From positions 1,984,001 to 2,048,000 of the forward strand of contig NZ_CP039292.1 of assembly GCF_004798665.1 (NCBI RefSeq): a stretch of 64,000 nucleotides of DNA, read 5' to 3'. Positions 1 through 8,525 of this stretch are shown piece after piece. Position 1 is the stretch's first letter, and each line of letters starts with the position of its first letter. A program made the position numbers and the translations under genes. Source of the DNA: Actinomyces procaprae (lineage in GTDB: Bacteria > Actinomycetota > Actinomycetes > Actinomycetales > Actinomycetaceae). The notes under the pieces are model-generated. The model had not been told where the DNA came from and searched no databases. It was given only the letters and a program-made list of their open reading frames with translations.

Positions 1-2
1 AC

Positions 3-1295
3 GTGGAGATCATCGTCGCCGTCAACGCCAAGGACTTCGCCCGCCACAAGATCCGCGCCGACCACGGCACCTCCTACGAGGACGAGGTACTCCGCCACGT
101 GGACGCCTTCCGCGACTACGGGCTGTACGTGGGCTCCATCGTGATCACCCAGTGGACCGACGACAACCTCCAGGCCGCCGAGTTCAAGCGCAAGCTGGAA
201 AAGCTCGGCATCACCGTCTACCGCCACTTCCCGATCCCCGGCTACCCCAACGACGTCACCCGCATCGTCTCCGAGCAGGGCTACGGGCGCAACGAGTACA
301 TCGAGACCTCCCGCGACCTGGTGGTGGTCACCGCGCCGGGGCCGGGATCGGGCAAGATGGCCACCTGCCTTTCCCAGATCTACCACGACCACGTGCGCGG
401 CATCTCCTCCGGCTACGCCAAGTTCGAGACCTTCCCCATCTGGAATCTGCCGCTGGACCACCCGGTCAACATCGCCTACGAGGCCGCCACCGCCGACCTT
501 GACGACGTGAACATGATCGATCCCTTCCACTTGGCGGCCCACGGCGTGCAGACCGTCAACTACAACCGCGACGTCGAAGTGTTCCCGGTGCTCTCGCGCC
601 TGTTCGAGCAGATCATGGGCGCCTCCCCGTACGCCTCCCCCACCGACATGGGGGTGAATATGGCCGGCTACTGCATCAGCGACGACGACGTGTGCCGGGA
701 GGCCTCCAAGCAGGAGGTGATCCGCCGCTACTACAAGGCACTGGTGGCAGAGAAGCGGGACATGCTCGAGCCGGTCCAGTCCGGGCGGATCGCCCTGCTG
801 ATGAGCAAGCTCGGCATCGCCAAGGAGGACCGGCCGGTGGTTGTGCCGACGCTTGAGCTCGCGGAGGCGACCAACGCGCCGGCCGCGGCCATTGAGCTGC
901 CGGACGGATCCATCGAGCTGGGCAAGACCTCCCCGCTGCTGGGCTGCTCCTCCGCGATGCTGCTCAACGCCCTCAAGCGCCTGGCCGGCATAGACCCGAC
1001 GGTCGACCTACTCGCCAAGGAGTCGATCGAGCCGATCCAGACGCTCAAGACCCGCCACCTGGGCAGCCGCAACCCGCGCCTGCACACCGACGAGGTGCTG
1101 ATCGCGCTGGCGGTCTCCGCCAACGGGGATGCCAACGCCGCCCGCGCACTGGACGAGCTGGGCAGCCTGCGCGGCTGCGACGTGCACACCTCGACCATCC
1201 TCGGGCCCGTGGACGAGGGCATCTTCCGCTCCCTGGGGATTCAGGTGACCAACGAGCCGGTCTTCGCCACGAAGTCCCTGTATCGCAAGAAGTAG
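3..1295 (+). CDS. DUF1846 family protein, 5' end outside the window
   Basis: The frame is open from the first bases of the window, and the Val codon at position 3 sits inside the conserved core of the family ([11 protein letters not shown]), so it is an internal residue. By comparison with the usual family length of about 500 residues, some 60-70 N-terminal residues lie upstream. About 110 residues into the visible part is the signature [15 protein letters not shown], followed by [15 protein letters not shown] and [13 protein letters not shown], which are diagnostic of DUF1846. The family has a P-loop-like Rossmann N-terminal domain; its biochemical role is not established, so no function is assigned. 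It converges on holA, with only about 80 bp between the stop codons and no clear terminator. Confidence 0.9.
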   Translation: MEIIVAVNAKDFARHKIRADHGTSYEDEVLRHVDAFRDYGLYVGSIVITQWTDDNLQAAEFKRKLEKLGITVYRHFPIPGYPNDVTRIVSEQGYGRNEYIETSRDLVVVTAPGPGSGKMATCLSQIYHDHVRGISSGYAKFETFPIWNLPLDHPVNIAYEAATADLDDVNMIDPFHLAAHGVQTVNYNRDVEVFPVLSRLFEQIMGASPYASPTDMGVNMAGYCISDDDVCREASKQEVIRRYYKALVAEKRDMLEPVQSGRIALLMSKLGIAKEDRPVVVPTLELAEATNAPAAAIELPDGSIELGKTSPLLGCSSAMLLNALKRLAGIDPTVDLLAKESIEPIQTLKTRHLGSRNPRLHTDEVLIALAVSANGDANAARALDELGSLRGCDVHTSTILGPVDEGIFRSLGIQVTNEPVFATKSLYRKK

Positions 1296-1375
1296 CACCG
1301 TCACCGAGCTGCCCCTGGCCGCCATCACACAGTCCTGAGCGGCAGTCGGCCAATGACCCGTCCATAGGTCCGGCG

Positions 1376-2413
1376 CTAGGAGGAGCGCCCCGGCAATCTC
1401 CCGCGGCGGGCGTCGCAGATGGTGATCACGGCCCGCTCGACGGCGTAGACGGGATCCCGGGAGGCACCCTTGACCTCGGCGTCGGCGCGGGCGACCGCCT
1501 GGATCGCCACGGCGAGGGCGTCGTCGGACCAGCCGGCCAGCTCGCGGCGGGCGCGGTCGGCCTGCCACGGCGCCATACCCAGGTCACGGGCGGTCAGCCC
1601 CCGACGCCCGCCCATGGCTGCTACCCGGGCGAGTTGGCGGATCTTCATGGCCAGGGCGGCGACGATCGGGACCGGATCGGTGCCGGTGGCCAGCGCGTGC
1701 CGCAGGGCGGTTACGGCTTTCACGACGTTCCCGGCCGCGGCGGCGTCGGCCACGGTGAAGCCGGTGGCCTCGAAGCGGCCCGCATAGTAGGTGTTGACAG
1801 TCGCGATCGTGATGGTGCCCTGGGTATCGGCGATCAGCTGCTCGGCGGCCGAGCACAGCTCCCGCAGGTCGGTGCCCAGCGCATCCACCAGTGCCCCGAC
1901 GGCGTCTGGATCCATACGGCGCCCGGCTTGGCGCACATCAGCGGTGACCAGCGCCGCCTTGTCCTTGGGAGACTTGACTGCCTGGATGGTGCACACCGGG
2001 TAGGACGACTTGGCCAGCGCGTCCAGCAGCTTCTTGCCCCGCTGGCCGCCATTGTGCCGCAGTACGACGGCGACGTCGGGGGCAGGCGCAGAAATGTAGG
2101 CGAGCAGGTCGGTGAGCAGCGCGTCGGTCATCTGCTCCAGCGCAGGAATGAGTACCAGCTTGGGCTCGCCGAACAGAGACGGCGACACGAGCGTGTCCAG
2201 TTGATGAGCCTCATAGGTGGCGGCCTCGACGGTACTGACCTCGGTGGCCGGATCCTGCTGACGCGCCTGGTTCAGCAGACGGGCGACTGCCCGATCGGCC
2301 AGCAGCTCCTCCCCCGCGCGGATCAGGACAATCGGTGCCAGCTCGACCTCGTCCCAGCCGGGTCCGGCGGGGGCGCGCCGGGCGGCGCCGCGTGCGGGTC
2401 GGGAGGATGCCAT
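1376..2413 (-). CDS. holA: DNA polymerase III subunit delta
   Basis: The 345-residue product matches HolA, the clamp-loader subunit that opens the beta sliding clamp within the gamma/tau-delta-delta' complex in the cytoplasm. The length is normal. Family landmarks are the N-terminal segment LIRAGEELLADRAVARLL, the sensor-like region around LFGEPKLVLI, and the C-terminal helical stretch VAALAMKIRQLARVAAMGG that packs in the clamp-loader collar. The first 20 residues are Arg/Ala-rich and probably disordered. The start lies 3 bp after the comEC stop, so the gene is translated as the last cistron of comEA-comEC-holA, an order seen in many bacteria. Identity is secure; the exact start within the basic N-terminus is less so. 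Confidence 0.95.
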   Translation of the reverse strand: MASSRPARGAARRAPAGPGWDEVELAPIVLIRAGEELLADRAVARLLNQARQQDPATEVSTVEAATYEAHQLDTLVSPSLFGEPKLVLIPALEQMTDALLTDLLAYISAPAPDVAVVLRHNGGQRGKKLLDALAKSSYPVCTIQAVKSPKDKAALVTADVRQAGRRMDPDAVGALVDALGTDLRELCSAAEQLIADTQGTITIATVNTYYAGRFEATGFTVADAAAAGNVVKAVTALRHALATGTDPVPIVAALAMKIRQLARVAAMGGRRGLTARDLGMAPWQADRARRELAGWSDDALAVAIQAVARADAEVKGASRDPVYAVERAVITICDARRGRLPGRSS

Positions 2414-2416
2414 GGC

Positions 2417-4138
2417 TCATAGCCTGCCATGCCTGCGCGGACGGTGCGCGCGGCGTCGCCCCCACCAGTACACGCCGCCGATGACTGCGACCTCGGCGGC
2501 GGCGAGCGCCAGCGCCCCACCCGCCTGCCCCGGCCAGGCGAGTGACGCTCCTGGCAGCTGAGCGAACCGGTGCGCCACCAGCGCGAGCCAGGCGCACGAC
2601 GCCGTCGCCGGCCAGGCGATCACGGTCGCCGCCTGCGGCCACAGGGGCGCTACCAGGGCGGCAAGGATGCCGCATACCGTGGCCACCGGTACGGGAGGTG
2701 CGGCCAACACGTTTGCGGGCACTGACCAGATCCCGACCACCGGTCGCAGCAGTACCAGCACCGGGGCGCAGGCCAGCTGGGCGACCAGCGGCAAAGCCAC
2801 GCCGGCGGCCAGGGGACGGGGCAGGTGCCGGGACAGCACGGCAGCCAGGGGCGCCGAGCCGAGGAGGATGCCGGCGGTTGCGACCACCGACAGGGCGAAG
2901 CCGTAGTCCCGGGCCTGCCATGGGTCGAGTAGCAGCAGAACGATCACGCCCGCGCACAGTGCGGGCAGGGATGCGGAGCGTCTTCCCGCGCCCACTCCCA
3001 ACAGCATGACCACGCCCATTGCGGCTGCCCGCAGCACGGATCCGTCGGGGCGCACCAGCACCACCAGTCCGGCAAGCACCAGGGCCCCGGCGGCGGCGCG
3101 CACCCACCGGGGCAGGATGCCCAGAGCAGACAGCGCCAGTCCCATGACGATGGCGACGTGCTCTCCGGAGACGGCGGTCAGGTGGGTCATTGAGACGGTG
3201 CGCATATCGTCTCGCACCTGCGCGGGCAGGGCGTGGTCGTCGCCGAGAGCTACACCGGGCACGAGCGCGCGGGCGCCGGGCGGCCAGCTGACTGCGGCAC
3301 CGGTCGGGCCGGGTTCATCAGCAGTCGGTTCTCGACCGACGGCGTCGGCAAGACCGTCCCTCAGTCCCGCAACGAGGCCGAGAACTCCCCTCGCCGGGCC
3401 CATAACGGATACGGTGGCGCCGGCTCCGATGACCGCCGCCTCCCCGCTTCCGGGATCGGCAGGACGCAGGCGTGCCTGCACGCGTACGGGTGTGCCCATG
3501 GGGATCTCCAGCCAGTCGGCGTCGCCCAGGACCGTTGCGCTCAGGCGCGAAGGGCTCCCGTCAACGGTGTCAACGGATAGACCGCTCAGCACGGTGGTCC
3601 GCTTGGCTGTTGCGGTGGCTCGCGGACTACGGGTGACGGTGCCGGTGAGAGTGACGGTGCGCTCCTGCTGTGCGGCGCGGGTCAGCGGATCCTGAGCCCG
3701 GGCCCAGGATCCTGAGGCGGTCACGATCAGTACCGCCACCACGGTCAGCACCAGCGCCAGGAGTGATGCCGCTGGTGAGCCGATGGCCGAGCCGTCGGCT
3801 GCGCCCGCGCCGGGGCGCGGGTCGTAGCGGTGCCGGGGCGGGTGGAAGCGGGAGGCGGCCACCGCCAGCGGTATCGCCGCAACCGCGGCCACGGCTGCGG
3901 CGAGGGCCGCGGGGACCCAGGACTGCTCCCCTTCCAGGCCGACTGCCCAGAAGGCGGCGGCCCAGGCCCCGAGTGCGGCCGGTCCCAGACGCAGGTCGAG
4001 CGGTGAGGGGGCGCTTTCCCGAGTGGCATGGCGGGCACGACGGCGCGGAGAGTGGCGGCGCAGCACCTCCGGGTCGTCCCAGGGGGCGGGCTCGGTGCGC
4101 TGGGTGCGATGCCTGCGTGGGGTGCTGGGCGGAGTCAT
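2417..4138 (-). CDS. comEC: ComEC/Rec2 family DNA-uptake channel protein
   Basis: This is a polytopic membrane protein of 573 residues with the ComEC competence domain. The signature HLTAVSGEHVAIVMGL lies near residues 316-331 and many hydrophobic segments follow. In the family, ComEC forms the inner-membrane channel through which single-stranded DNA enters during transformation. An N-terminal pair of membrane segments (about 50-100 and 125-145) precedes an OB-fold-like region (LTGTVTRSPRATAT onward). The metallo-beta-lactamase domain found at the C-terminus of longer ComEC proteins is absent; the protein ends soon after the last membrane segments in a basic tail. The start overlaps the comEA stop by 4 bp (ATGA), and holA follows after 3 bp, so the three genes are one transcription unit. 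Confidence 0.92.
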   Translation of the reverse strand: MTPPSTPRRHRTQRTEPAPWDDPEVLRRHSPRRRARHATRESAPSPLDLRLGPAALGAWAAAFWAVGLEGEQSWVPAALAAAVAAVAAIPLAVAASRFHPPRHRYDPRPGAGAADGSAIGSPAASLLALVLTVVAVLIVTASGSWARAQDPLTRAAQQERTVTLTGTVTRSPRATATAKRTTVLSGLSVDTVDGSPSRLSATVLGDADWLEIPMGTPVRVQARLRPADPGSGEAAVIGAGATVSVMGPARGVLGLVAGLRDGLADAVGREPTADEPGPTGAAVSWPPGARALVPGVALGDDHALPAQVRDDMRTVSMTHLTAVSGEHVAIVMGLALSALGILPRWVRAAAGALVLAGLVVLVRPDGSVLRAAAMGVVMLLGVGAGRRSASLPALCAGVIVLLLLDPWQARDYGFALSVVATAGILLGSAPLAAVLSRHLPRPLAAGVALPLVAQLACAPVLVLLRPVVGIWSVPANVLAAPPVPVATVCGILAALVAPLWPQAATVIAWPATASCAWLALVAHRFAQLPGASLAWPGQAGGALALAAAEVAVIGGVYWWGRRRAHRPRRHGRL

Positions 4139-4917
4139 ACTGTCGCCCGGTCCCGGAGTTCCTCGAGCTTCGCCGCACCGATTCCGGAGACGCCCGTCAG
4201 GTCGTCGACTGAGGTGAAGGGGCCGTGTTCGTTGCGGTAGTCGATGATGCGCTGCGCCAGTGCCGGACCGATGCCGGGCAGATTCTCCAGCTCGGCAGCA
4301 CCGGCCGTGTTGATGTTGATCCGGCTGGCGCCGACGGTGCTCTGGCCGGAGCCGTCCGCCCCGTCGGCCACGGCGTCGGCACCGCTGCCTGCGCCGGTGT
4401 TCCAGGCAGAGGCATCCTCACCCTGGTGCGGCACGCGAACCTGTTCGCCGTCCGTGAGGATGCGGGCGAGGTTGAGCTGGTCGGTGTCCGCATCCGGCAG
4501 GGCGCCGCCGGCGGCGCTGATGGCGTCGACGACGCGTGCGCCCGCGGGTAGCACGACCACCCCGGGACTGGTGACGGCACCGGCGACGTGAACTACCAGC
4601 TCACCACCCGGGTCGGTGGGCGGTGCGCTCCCCAGCGGGTCGGTAAGCGGAACGGCGGCCGTTGGCGCCGCACTCTGGGATGCGGTGGTCGCAGGGGCTG
4701 CGGAAACGGACGGCGGGGGCGAGACCAGCACTGTGCGAGCTGCGAGGGCAAGGGCGAAGAGCACCAGCACGCTGCCGAGCCCAATGGCGGCCCTGGGTGC
4801 GAGGGCAAGGCGTCGGGGCCGCCGCACCGGTTCGGCGGGGTCCGTGGAGCAGGCGATGCGGACGAAGTCCGTCAGGGGGCGCTTGCCCGCCCGGTCCGCC
4901 ACCCGCTTGCCACTCAT
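4135..4917 (-). CDS. comEA: ComEA family helix-hairpin-helix DNA-binding protein
   Basis: The 260-residue protein has a basic cytoplasmic N-terminus, one membrane segment near residues 44-64 (IGLGSVLVLFALALAA), a low-complexity Ala/Pro linker, an SLBB domain (about 105-163, ELVVHVAGAV...VRVP) and a C-terminal double helix-hairpin-helix (about 200-260, with LPGIGPALAQRII and VSGIGAAKLEEL). This is the standard ComEA layout: a membrane-anchored receptor that binds incoming double-stranded DNA and passes it to ComEC. It is the first gene of comEA-comEC-holA and overlaps comEC by 4 bp. The ATG at 4917 is the natural start because the basic membrane-anchor N-terminus follows directly. Confidence 0.93.
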   Translation of the reverse strand: MSGKRVADRAGKRPLTDFVRIACSTDPAEPVRRPRRLALAPRAAIGLGSVLVLFALALAARTVLVSPPPSVSAAPATTASQSAAPTAAVPLTDPLGSAPPTDPGGELVVHVAGAVTSPGVVVLPAGARVVDAISAAGGALPDADTDQLNLARILTDGEQVRVPHQGEDASAWNTGAGSGADAVADGADGSGQSTVGASRININTAGAAELENLPGIGPALAQRIIDYRNEHGPFTSVDDLTGVSGIGAAKLEELRDRATV

Positions 4918-5018
4918 GGATCGACGGTAAGGCCATGGCGCGCTGTCCGTCCCGGCGCCTGTGAACGCCGTCGCCCGAGGCTGCGGCGAAGGTCCCCTGT
5001 GGACGGTGGCGGCCCCTC

Positions 5019-5852
5019 CTACCGGGGGGACTCAAGGTGCGGTGCGACGACGATCCCCAGGGCGCCCGGCCCCAGGTGGACGCGGCTGGCGGGATCGGCG
5101 GGTGAGCGCATGATGGACTCGACGAGGGCCCCGGCCTCCACCATGGCATCAGCCAGGTCATTCTCCAGGGCGCGCCCATCGGCCGGGTCATCGCAGTAGT
5201 GGACTGCGAGCCGCACGGGTGCTGCCGGAGGCCGCGGGCCGGTCAGTGAGGTTCCGCCGGTTGCGCGCACCGCCTGCGCGATCAGGTGGCGGCGGGCGCG
5301 GGCGGCCCCGCGGACCATTTCGACGACGCCGATTCCCTCCGGTCCAGTGGTCAGGATCGGCCGGATGCCCAGGGCGCCGCCGGCGAAGGCGGTGGCGCGG
5401 TCAATGCGACCGCCGCGACGCAGATGAGCCAGGTCCTGCACCAGGAAGAACAGGTGGGAACGCGCCACGGACTCGCGTGCTCGGGCTGCCCCGCGGCGGG
5501 CGTCGTCGGCCTCTGCGGCTGCCAGCGCGGCCAGCCCCAGTACGCCGCCGGAGGCCCCGGAGTCCAGGACGGTGATCGTCGCCCCCTGGGCGGCGAGCTC
5601 ACGCGCCGCCAGCAGGGCGTTGTCAACCGTGCCGGACAGGGATGCAGTGACGTGCAGTGCGAGCACCTCGTTGCCGCGCTCGGCGGCGCGCAGGTAGGCG
5701 TCGGTTAGCTCGGCGACCGAGGGACGCGCCGTCGTCGCCGGCGCGCCGTCGTCCCCGTCTACGGCATGCAGCGGAACGACCATAATGCCGTGCTCCTTCG
5801 CAAGCGCTGCGGGCAGGCAGGCTGACGAGTCGGTGACCACGGTGAGCGACAT
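5019..5852 (-). CDS. DegV family fatty-acid-binding protein
   Basis: The 277-residue product begins MSLTVVTDSSACLPA, the classic DegV N-terminus. It continues with VPLHAVDGD, the ligand-pocket motif LHVTASLSGTVDNALLAA, and the LRRGGRIDRATAFAGGALGIRPIL segment. DegV/FakB proteins bind a fatty acid between two alpha/beta domains and, in the Fak system, present it to a FakA kinase. No fakA is visible here, so that role is inferred from family only. I chose the ATG at 5852; an upstream extension in frame is non-coding in character and overlaps a repeat relic. The gene stands alone, about 100 bp downstream of the comEA start on the same strand. Confidence 0.9.
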   Translation of the reverse strand: MSLTVVTDSSACLPAALAKEHGIMVVPLHAVDGDDGAPATTARPSVAELTDAYLRAAERGNEVLALHVTASLSGTVDNALLAARELAAQGATITVLDSGASGGVLGLAALAAAEADDARRGAARARESVARSHLFFLVQDLAHLRRGGRIDRATAFAGGALGIRPILTTGPEGIGVVEMVRGAARARRHLIAQAVRATGGTSLTGPRPPAAPVRLAVHYCDDPADGRALENDLADAMVEAGALVESIMRSPADPASRVHLGPGALGIVVAPHLESPR

Positions 5853-5892
5853 GATCGAAGCGTAAGCCTTCGATGCCGATACCTTGTCGACC

Positions 5893-6080
5893 GGCGCTTC
5901 CGATTTTCGGGTGTGGTGGCGGGTAGGGGGCGCCTGCGCGGGTGGACCGTCTGGTGAACGAGCCCCAATGGGAGTCGGGGGCGGTGTGGAGTGAAGCGTG
6001 GCGGTCCGCGCGCTGGCCTGACGGACCGACCTCGGCACGTAACAACTACCGACCTCGGCACGTAACAACTACCGACCTCG
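5893..6080. repeat. Relic of a GGC(T/G)CTTC-ended transposable element with 23-bp tandem repeat
   Basis: The segment opens with GGCGCTTCCGATTTTCGGGT followed by GTGGTGG, which resembles the terminal inverted repeats of the complete elements at 23117-23736 and 55615-56486. It closes with a tandem repeat of a 23-bp unit beginning ACCGACCTCGGCACG: two perfect copies at 6025-6047 and 6048-6070, and 10 bases of a third at 6071-6080. The TCGGCAC core is also present in the internal array of the 55.8-kb element. No opposite end or target duplication is visible before the next gene, so this looks like a truncated copy between divergent genes. Confidence 0.55.
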
Positions 6081-6113
6081 CGTTGGAATTGCATGGCCGC
6101 ATACGATGCGGGC

Positions 6114-8039
6114 ATGACGAGTCCCACACCCGACCCAGCCGAGATCGCCCGCCTGAAGGCCGAGGCGGCGCAAGCGGCCGCGGACGCCGCCGCGGCAAGG
6201 GCGGCCGCGGCACAGGCAGCGTTGGAGGCAGCACTGGCCGCCCAGAGTGATCCCTCCGCCACGGCGTCGCCGGATCCCGCAGCAACGCAGCCGCAGGACG
6301 CCCCGGTGGTGGAGCCGCAAGCGGTCTCCGGCTACGCCGCCCGCGTGCGGGACGGATACGCCTTCGCCGGCCCCGTACTGCCGGTGGGTACCTACCTGGC
6401 TTACCCCACGCCGGACGACCCGCCCGCGGACCCGGATGCGGACCCCGCACCGGTGCCCGGGGTGAAGGTGGGCATCCCGCTCGGTCTGCTCAACCGTCAC
6501 GCCCTGGTCGCCGGCGCCACCGGTACTGGCAAGACGCGCACGCTGCAACTCTTGGCTGAGGGGCTGTCCACCGCCGGCGTGCCCGTGTTCCTGTCAGATG
6601 TGAAGGGGGACCTGACGGGTTTGGCGGAGGCCGGTGCCGCCTCCGACAAGCTCGCGGCTCGCAACGCCGCCACCGGGCAGGCGTGGGAGGGGCGGGCCTT
6701 CCCGCTGGAATTGTTCACCCTCGGGGATTCGGAGGGGACGGCGGCGCAGTCGGCCACCGCGGCGGGCGCCTCCACCGGGACCCCCATCCGCACCACGGTG
6801 ACGGCCTTCGGGCCGGTGCTGCTCTCCCGCGTACTCGGGCTGAACGACACGCAGACCTCCGCGCTGGAGCTGGTGTTCCACTGGGCGGACGCGCAGGGGC
6901 TGGCACTTATTGACCTCAAGGACCTGCGCAGCGTGGTCGACTACTTGACCGGCACCGAGCCCGGCAAGCAGGAGTTGCGCGGCATCGGCGGGGTGTCCAG
7001 CGCAACGGCGGGGGTGATTCTGCGGCAGGTCTCCGCCTTGGAGGCGGCCGGCGGCTCGGTCTTCTTCGGGGAGCCGGCCCTGGACGTGCACGACCTGCTG
7101 CGGACCGCCGCCGACGGCCGCGGCGTCATCTCCTCCCTGGAACTGGCGGACATCCAGTCTCAGGGGACGTTGTTCTCCACCTTCCTGATGTGGTTGCTGG
7201 GCGAGCTGTTCGAGGTGCTGCCGGAGGTCGGCGACCCGGACAAGCCGGCGCTGGTGTTCTTCTTCGACGAGGCGCATCTGCTGTTCGACGGTGCCAGCAA
7301 GGCCTTCCTGGAGGCGGTCACGCGCACGGTGAGACTGATTCGCTCCAAGGGAGTCGGCATCGTGTTCATCACCCAGTCCCCCACGGACGTGCCCGAGGCC
7401 GTGCTGGCCCAGCTGGGCAGCCGCATCCAGCATGCGCTGCGCGCCCATACGCCGGCCGACGCCGCCAAGCTGAAGCAGGCGGTATCAACCTTCCCGGTCT
7501 CCCCACTGGAGCTGACTCGAGTGCTCACCGTCCTGGGTACGGGCCAGGCGGTGGTATCGGTGCTGGATGAGAAGGGCCGTCCCGCACCGGTGGCGCCCGT
7601 CGTGGTGAACACTCCGGCCGCGGTAATGGGCCCGGCACAGCCGGCCACAATCCGGTCGGTGCTCTCGGCCTCGCCACTCATGCCCAGGTACGCCGCCGCA
7701 GTGGACAACGAGTCCGCCTACGAGCTGCTGGCCAAGCGCACCGAGGAGGAGGCGGCCCGCACCGAGGCGGCCCGCGCCGAGGCCGAGGCCCAGGCCGCGG
7801 CGGAGAAGGCCGCGCAGGAGGCGGCCAAGGCACAGGCGAAGGCCGAGGCCCAGGCCGCCCGGGAGGCCCAGCGCACCGCCGAGCGGCTGCAACGTGAGGC
7901 GGAGAAGGCGGCTGAGCGCGAGCAACGGGCACGGGAGCGGGCCGCCGAGCGGCGTCAGCGCGAGGTGGAGAAGCTGATCGGCTCCGCCGGCCGCCAGATC
8001 ACCCGCTCCATCCTCGGCAACATCCTGCGCGGCCGCTGA
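6114..8039 (+). CDS. HerA-like helicase/ATPase, DUF853 family
   Basis: The 641-residue protein is a DUF853-type member of the HerA/FtsK ATPase group. An Ala-rich coiled-coil N-terminus (1-50) is followed by a Walker A motif GATGTGKT (134-141), the family segment VFLSDVKGDLTGLAEAG, Walker B FFFDEAHLLF near 381-390, and a sensor-like IVFITQSPTDVP. The C-terminus is a long charged Ala/Glu/Lys/Arg coiled coil ending in GRQITRSILGNILRGR, typical for this family. The cellular role of DUF853 proteins is not settled. I chose the ATG at 6114 over 6093 because a TACGAT -10-like hexamer lies only 6 bp upstream, which suggests a leaderless mRNA, and family homology begins after it. Confidence 0.88.
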   Translation: MTSPTPDPAEIARLKAEAAQAAADAAAARAAAAQAALEAALAAQSDPSATASPDPAATQPQDAPVVEPQAVSGYAARVRDGYAFAGPVLPVGTYLAYPTPDDPPADPDADPAPVPGVKVGIPLGLLNRHALVAGATGTGKTRTLQLLAEGLSTAGVPVFLSDVKGDLTGLAEAGAASDKLAARNAATGQAWEGRAFPLELFTLGDSEGTAAQSATAAGASTGTPIRTTVTAFGPVLLSRVLGLNDTQTSALELVFHWADAQGLALIDLKDLRSVVDYLTGTEPGKQELRGIGGVSSATAGVILRQVSALEAAGGSVFFGEPALDVHDLLRTAADGRGVISSLELADIQSQGTLFSTFLMWLLGELFEVLPEVGDPDKPALVFFFDEAHLLFDGASKAFLEAVTRTVRLIRSKGVGIVFITQSPTDVPEAVLAQLGSRIQHALRAHTPADAAKLKQAVSTFPVSPLELTRVLTVLGTGQAVVSVLDEKGRPAPVAPVVVNTPAAVMGPAQPATIRSVLSASPLMPRYAAAVDNESAYELLAKRTEEEAARTEAARAEAEAQAAAEKAAQEAAKAQAKAEAQAAREAQRTAERLQREAEKAAEREQRARERAAERRQREVEKLIGSAGRQITRSILGNILRGR

Positions 8040-8081
8040 CCCCAGCACGTATAGCGTCGACGCACCTGGCCCACCTACACC

Positions 8082-8108
8082 ATCTGTACTAGTATTAGTA
8101 GTACAGAT
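8082..8108. promoter_or_regulatory. Palindromic operator upstream of the GntR/YtrA regulator
   Basis: A perfect inverted repeat has arms ATCTGTACTA (8082-8091) and TAGTACAGAT (8099-8108) separated by 7 bp. It lies 33 bp before the start codon of the YtrA-type regulator. TGTACTA-type dyads are the known operator form for this GntR subfamily, and the site probably overlaps the promoter, so autorepression of the regulator and its downstream membrane protein is the likely role. Confidence 0.8.
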
Positions 8109-8141
8109 CAGTTCGTCGTACCCTCACCGGGAGTTAGCAGC

Positions 8142-8525
8142 ATGGACCTGGAAGTCGACCCCCTGTCCCCCACCCCGATCTACCAGCAGCTCCGCGACCG
8201 GATCGTGGAAGGAATTGCGCGCGGCGAGCTGCCGCCCGGCCGACGACTCCCCTCCGTGCGCGCCCTCGCCGGAGCCTTCGCCATCAACCCGGCCACCGTC
8301 TCCAAGGCCTACGATCTTCTGCGTGCCGAGGGCTTGGTTGTCACCAACGCCAAGTCCGGCACCGTCATCGCTCCTGCGGGTGACTGGACCGAGGCCGCCG
8401 CGTGGCAGTCGCGGCTGCGCACGCTACTGGCCGAGGCCCGTGCACACGGCCTGGCCGAGCAGCGGATCCTCGACGCCGCCGCCCACCAGCTCGACACGCT
8501 CTCACCGGTGGGGAGCGAACGGTAA
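8142..8525 (+). CDS. GntR family transcriptional regulator, YtrA subfamily
   Basis: The 127-residue protein has an N-terminal winged helix (about 10-78) with the GntR signature PIYQQLRDRIVEGIARGELPPG, LPSVRALA and NPATVSKAYDLLRAEGLV. A short C-terminal helical segment follows in place of a full effector domain, which defines the YtrA subfamily. These regulators usually repress adjacent transporter or membrane-protein genes and their own promoter. A perfect palindrome stands just upstream. The stop codon shares its last base with the ATG of the next gene (TAATG), so the two are translationally coupled. Confidence 0.92.
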   Translation: MDLEVDPLSPTPIYQQLRDRIVEGIARGELPPGRRLPSVRALAGAFAINPATVSKAYDLLRAEGLVVTNAKSGTVIAPAGDWTEAAAWQSRLRTLLAEARAHGLAEQRILDAAAHQLDTLSPVGSER

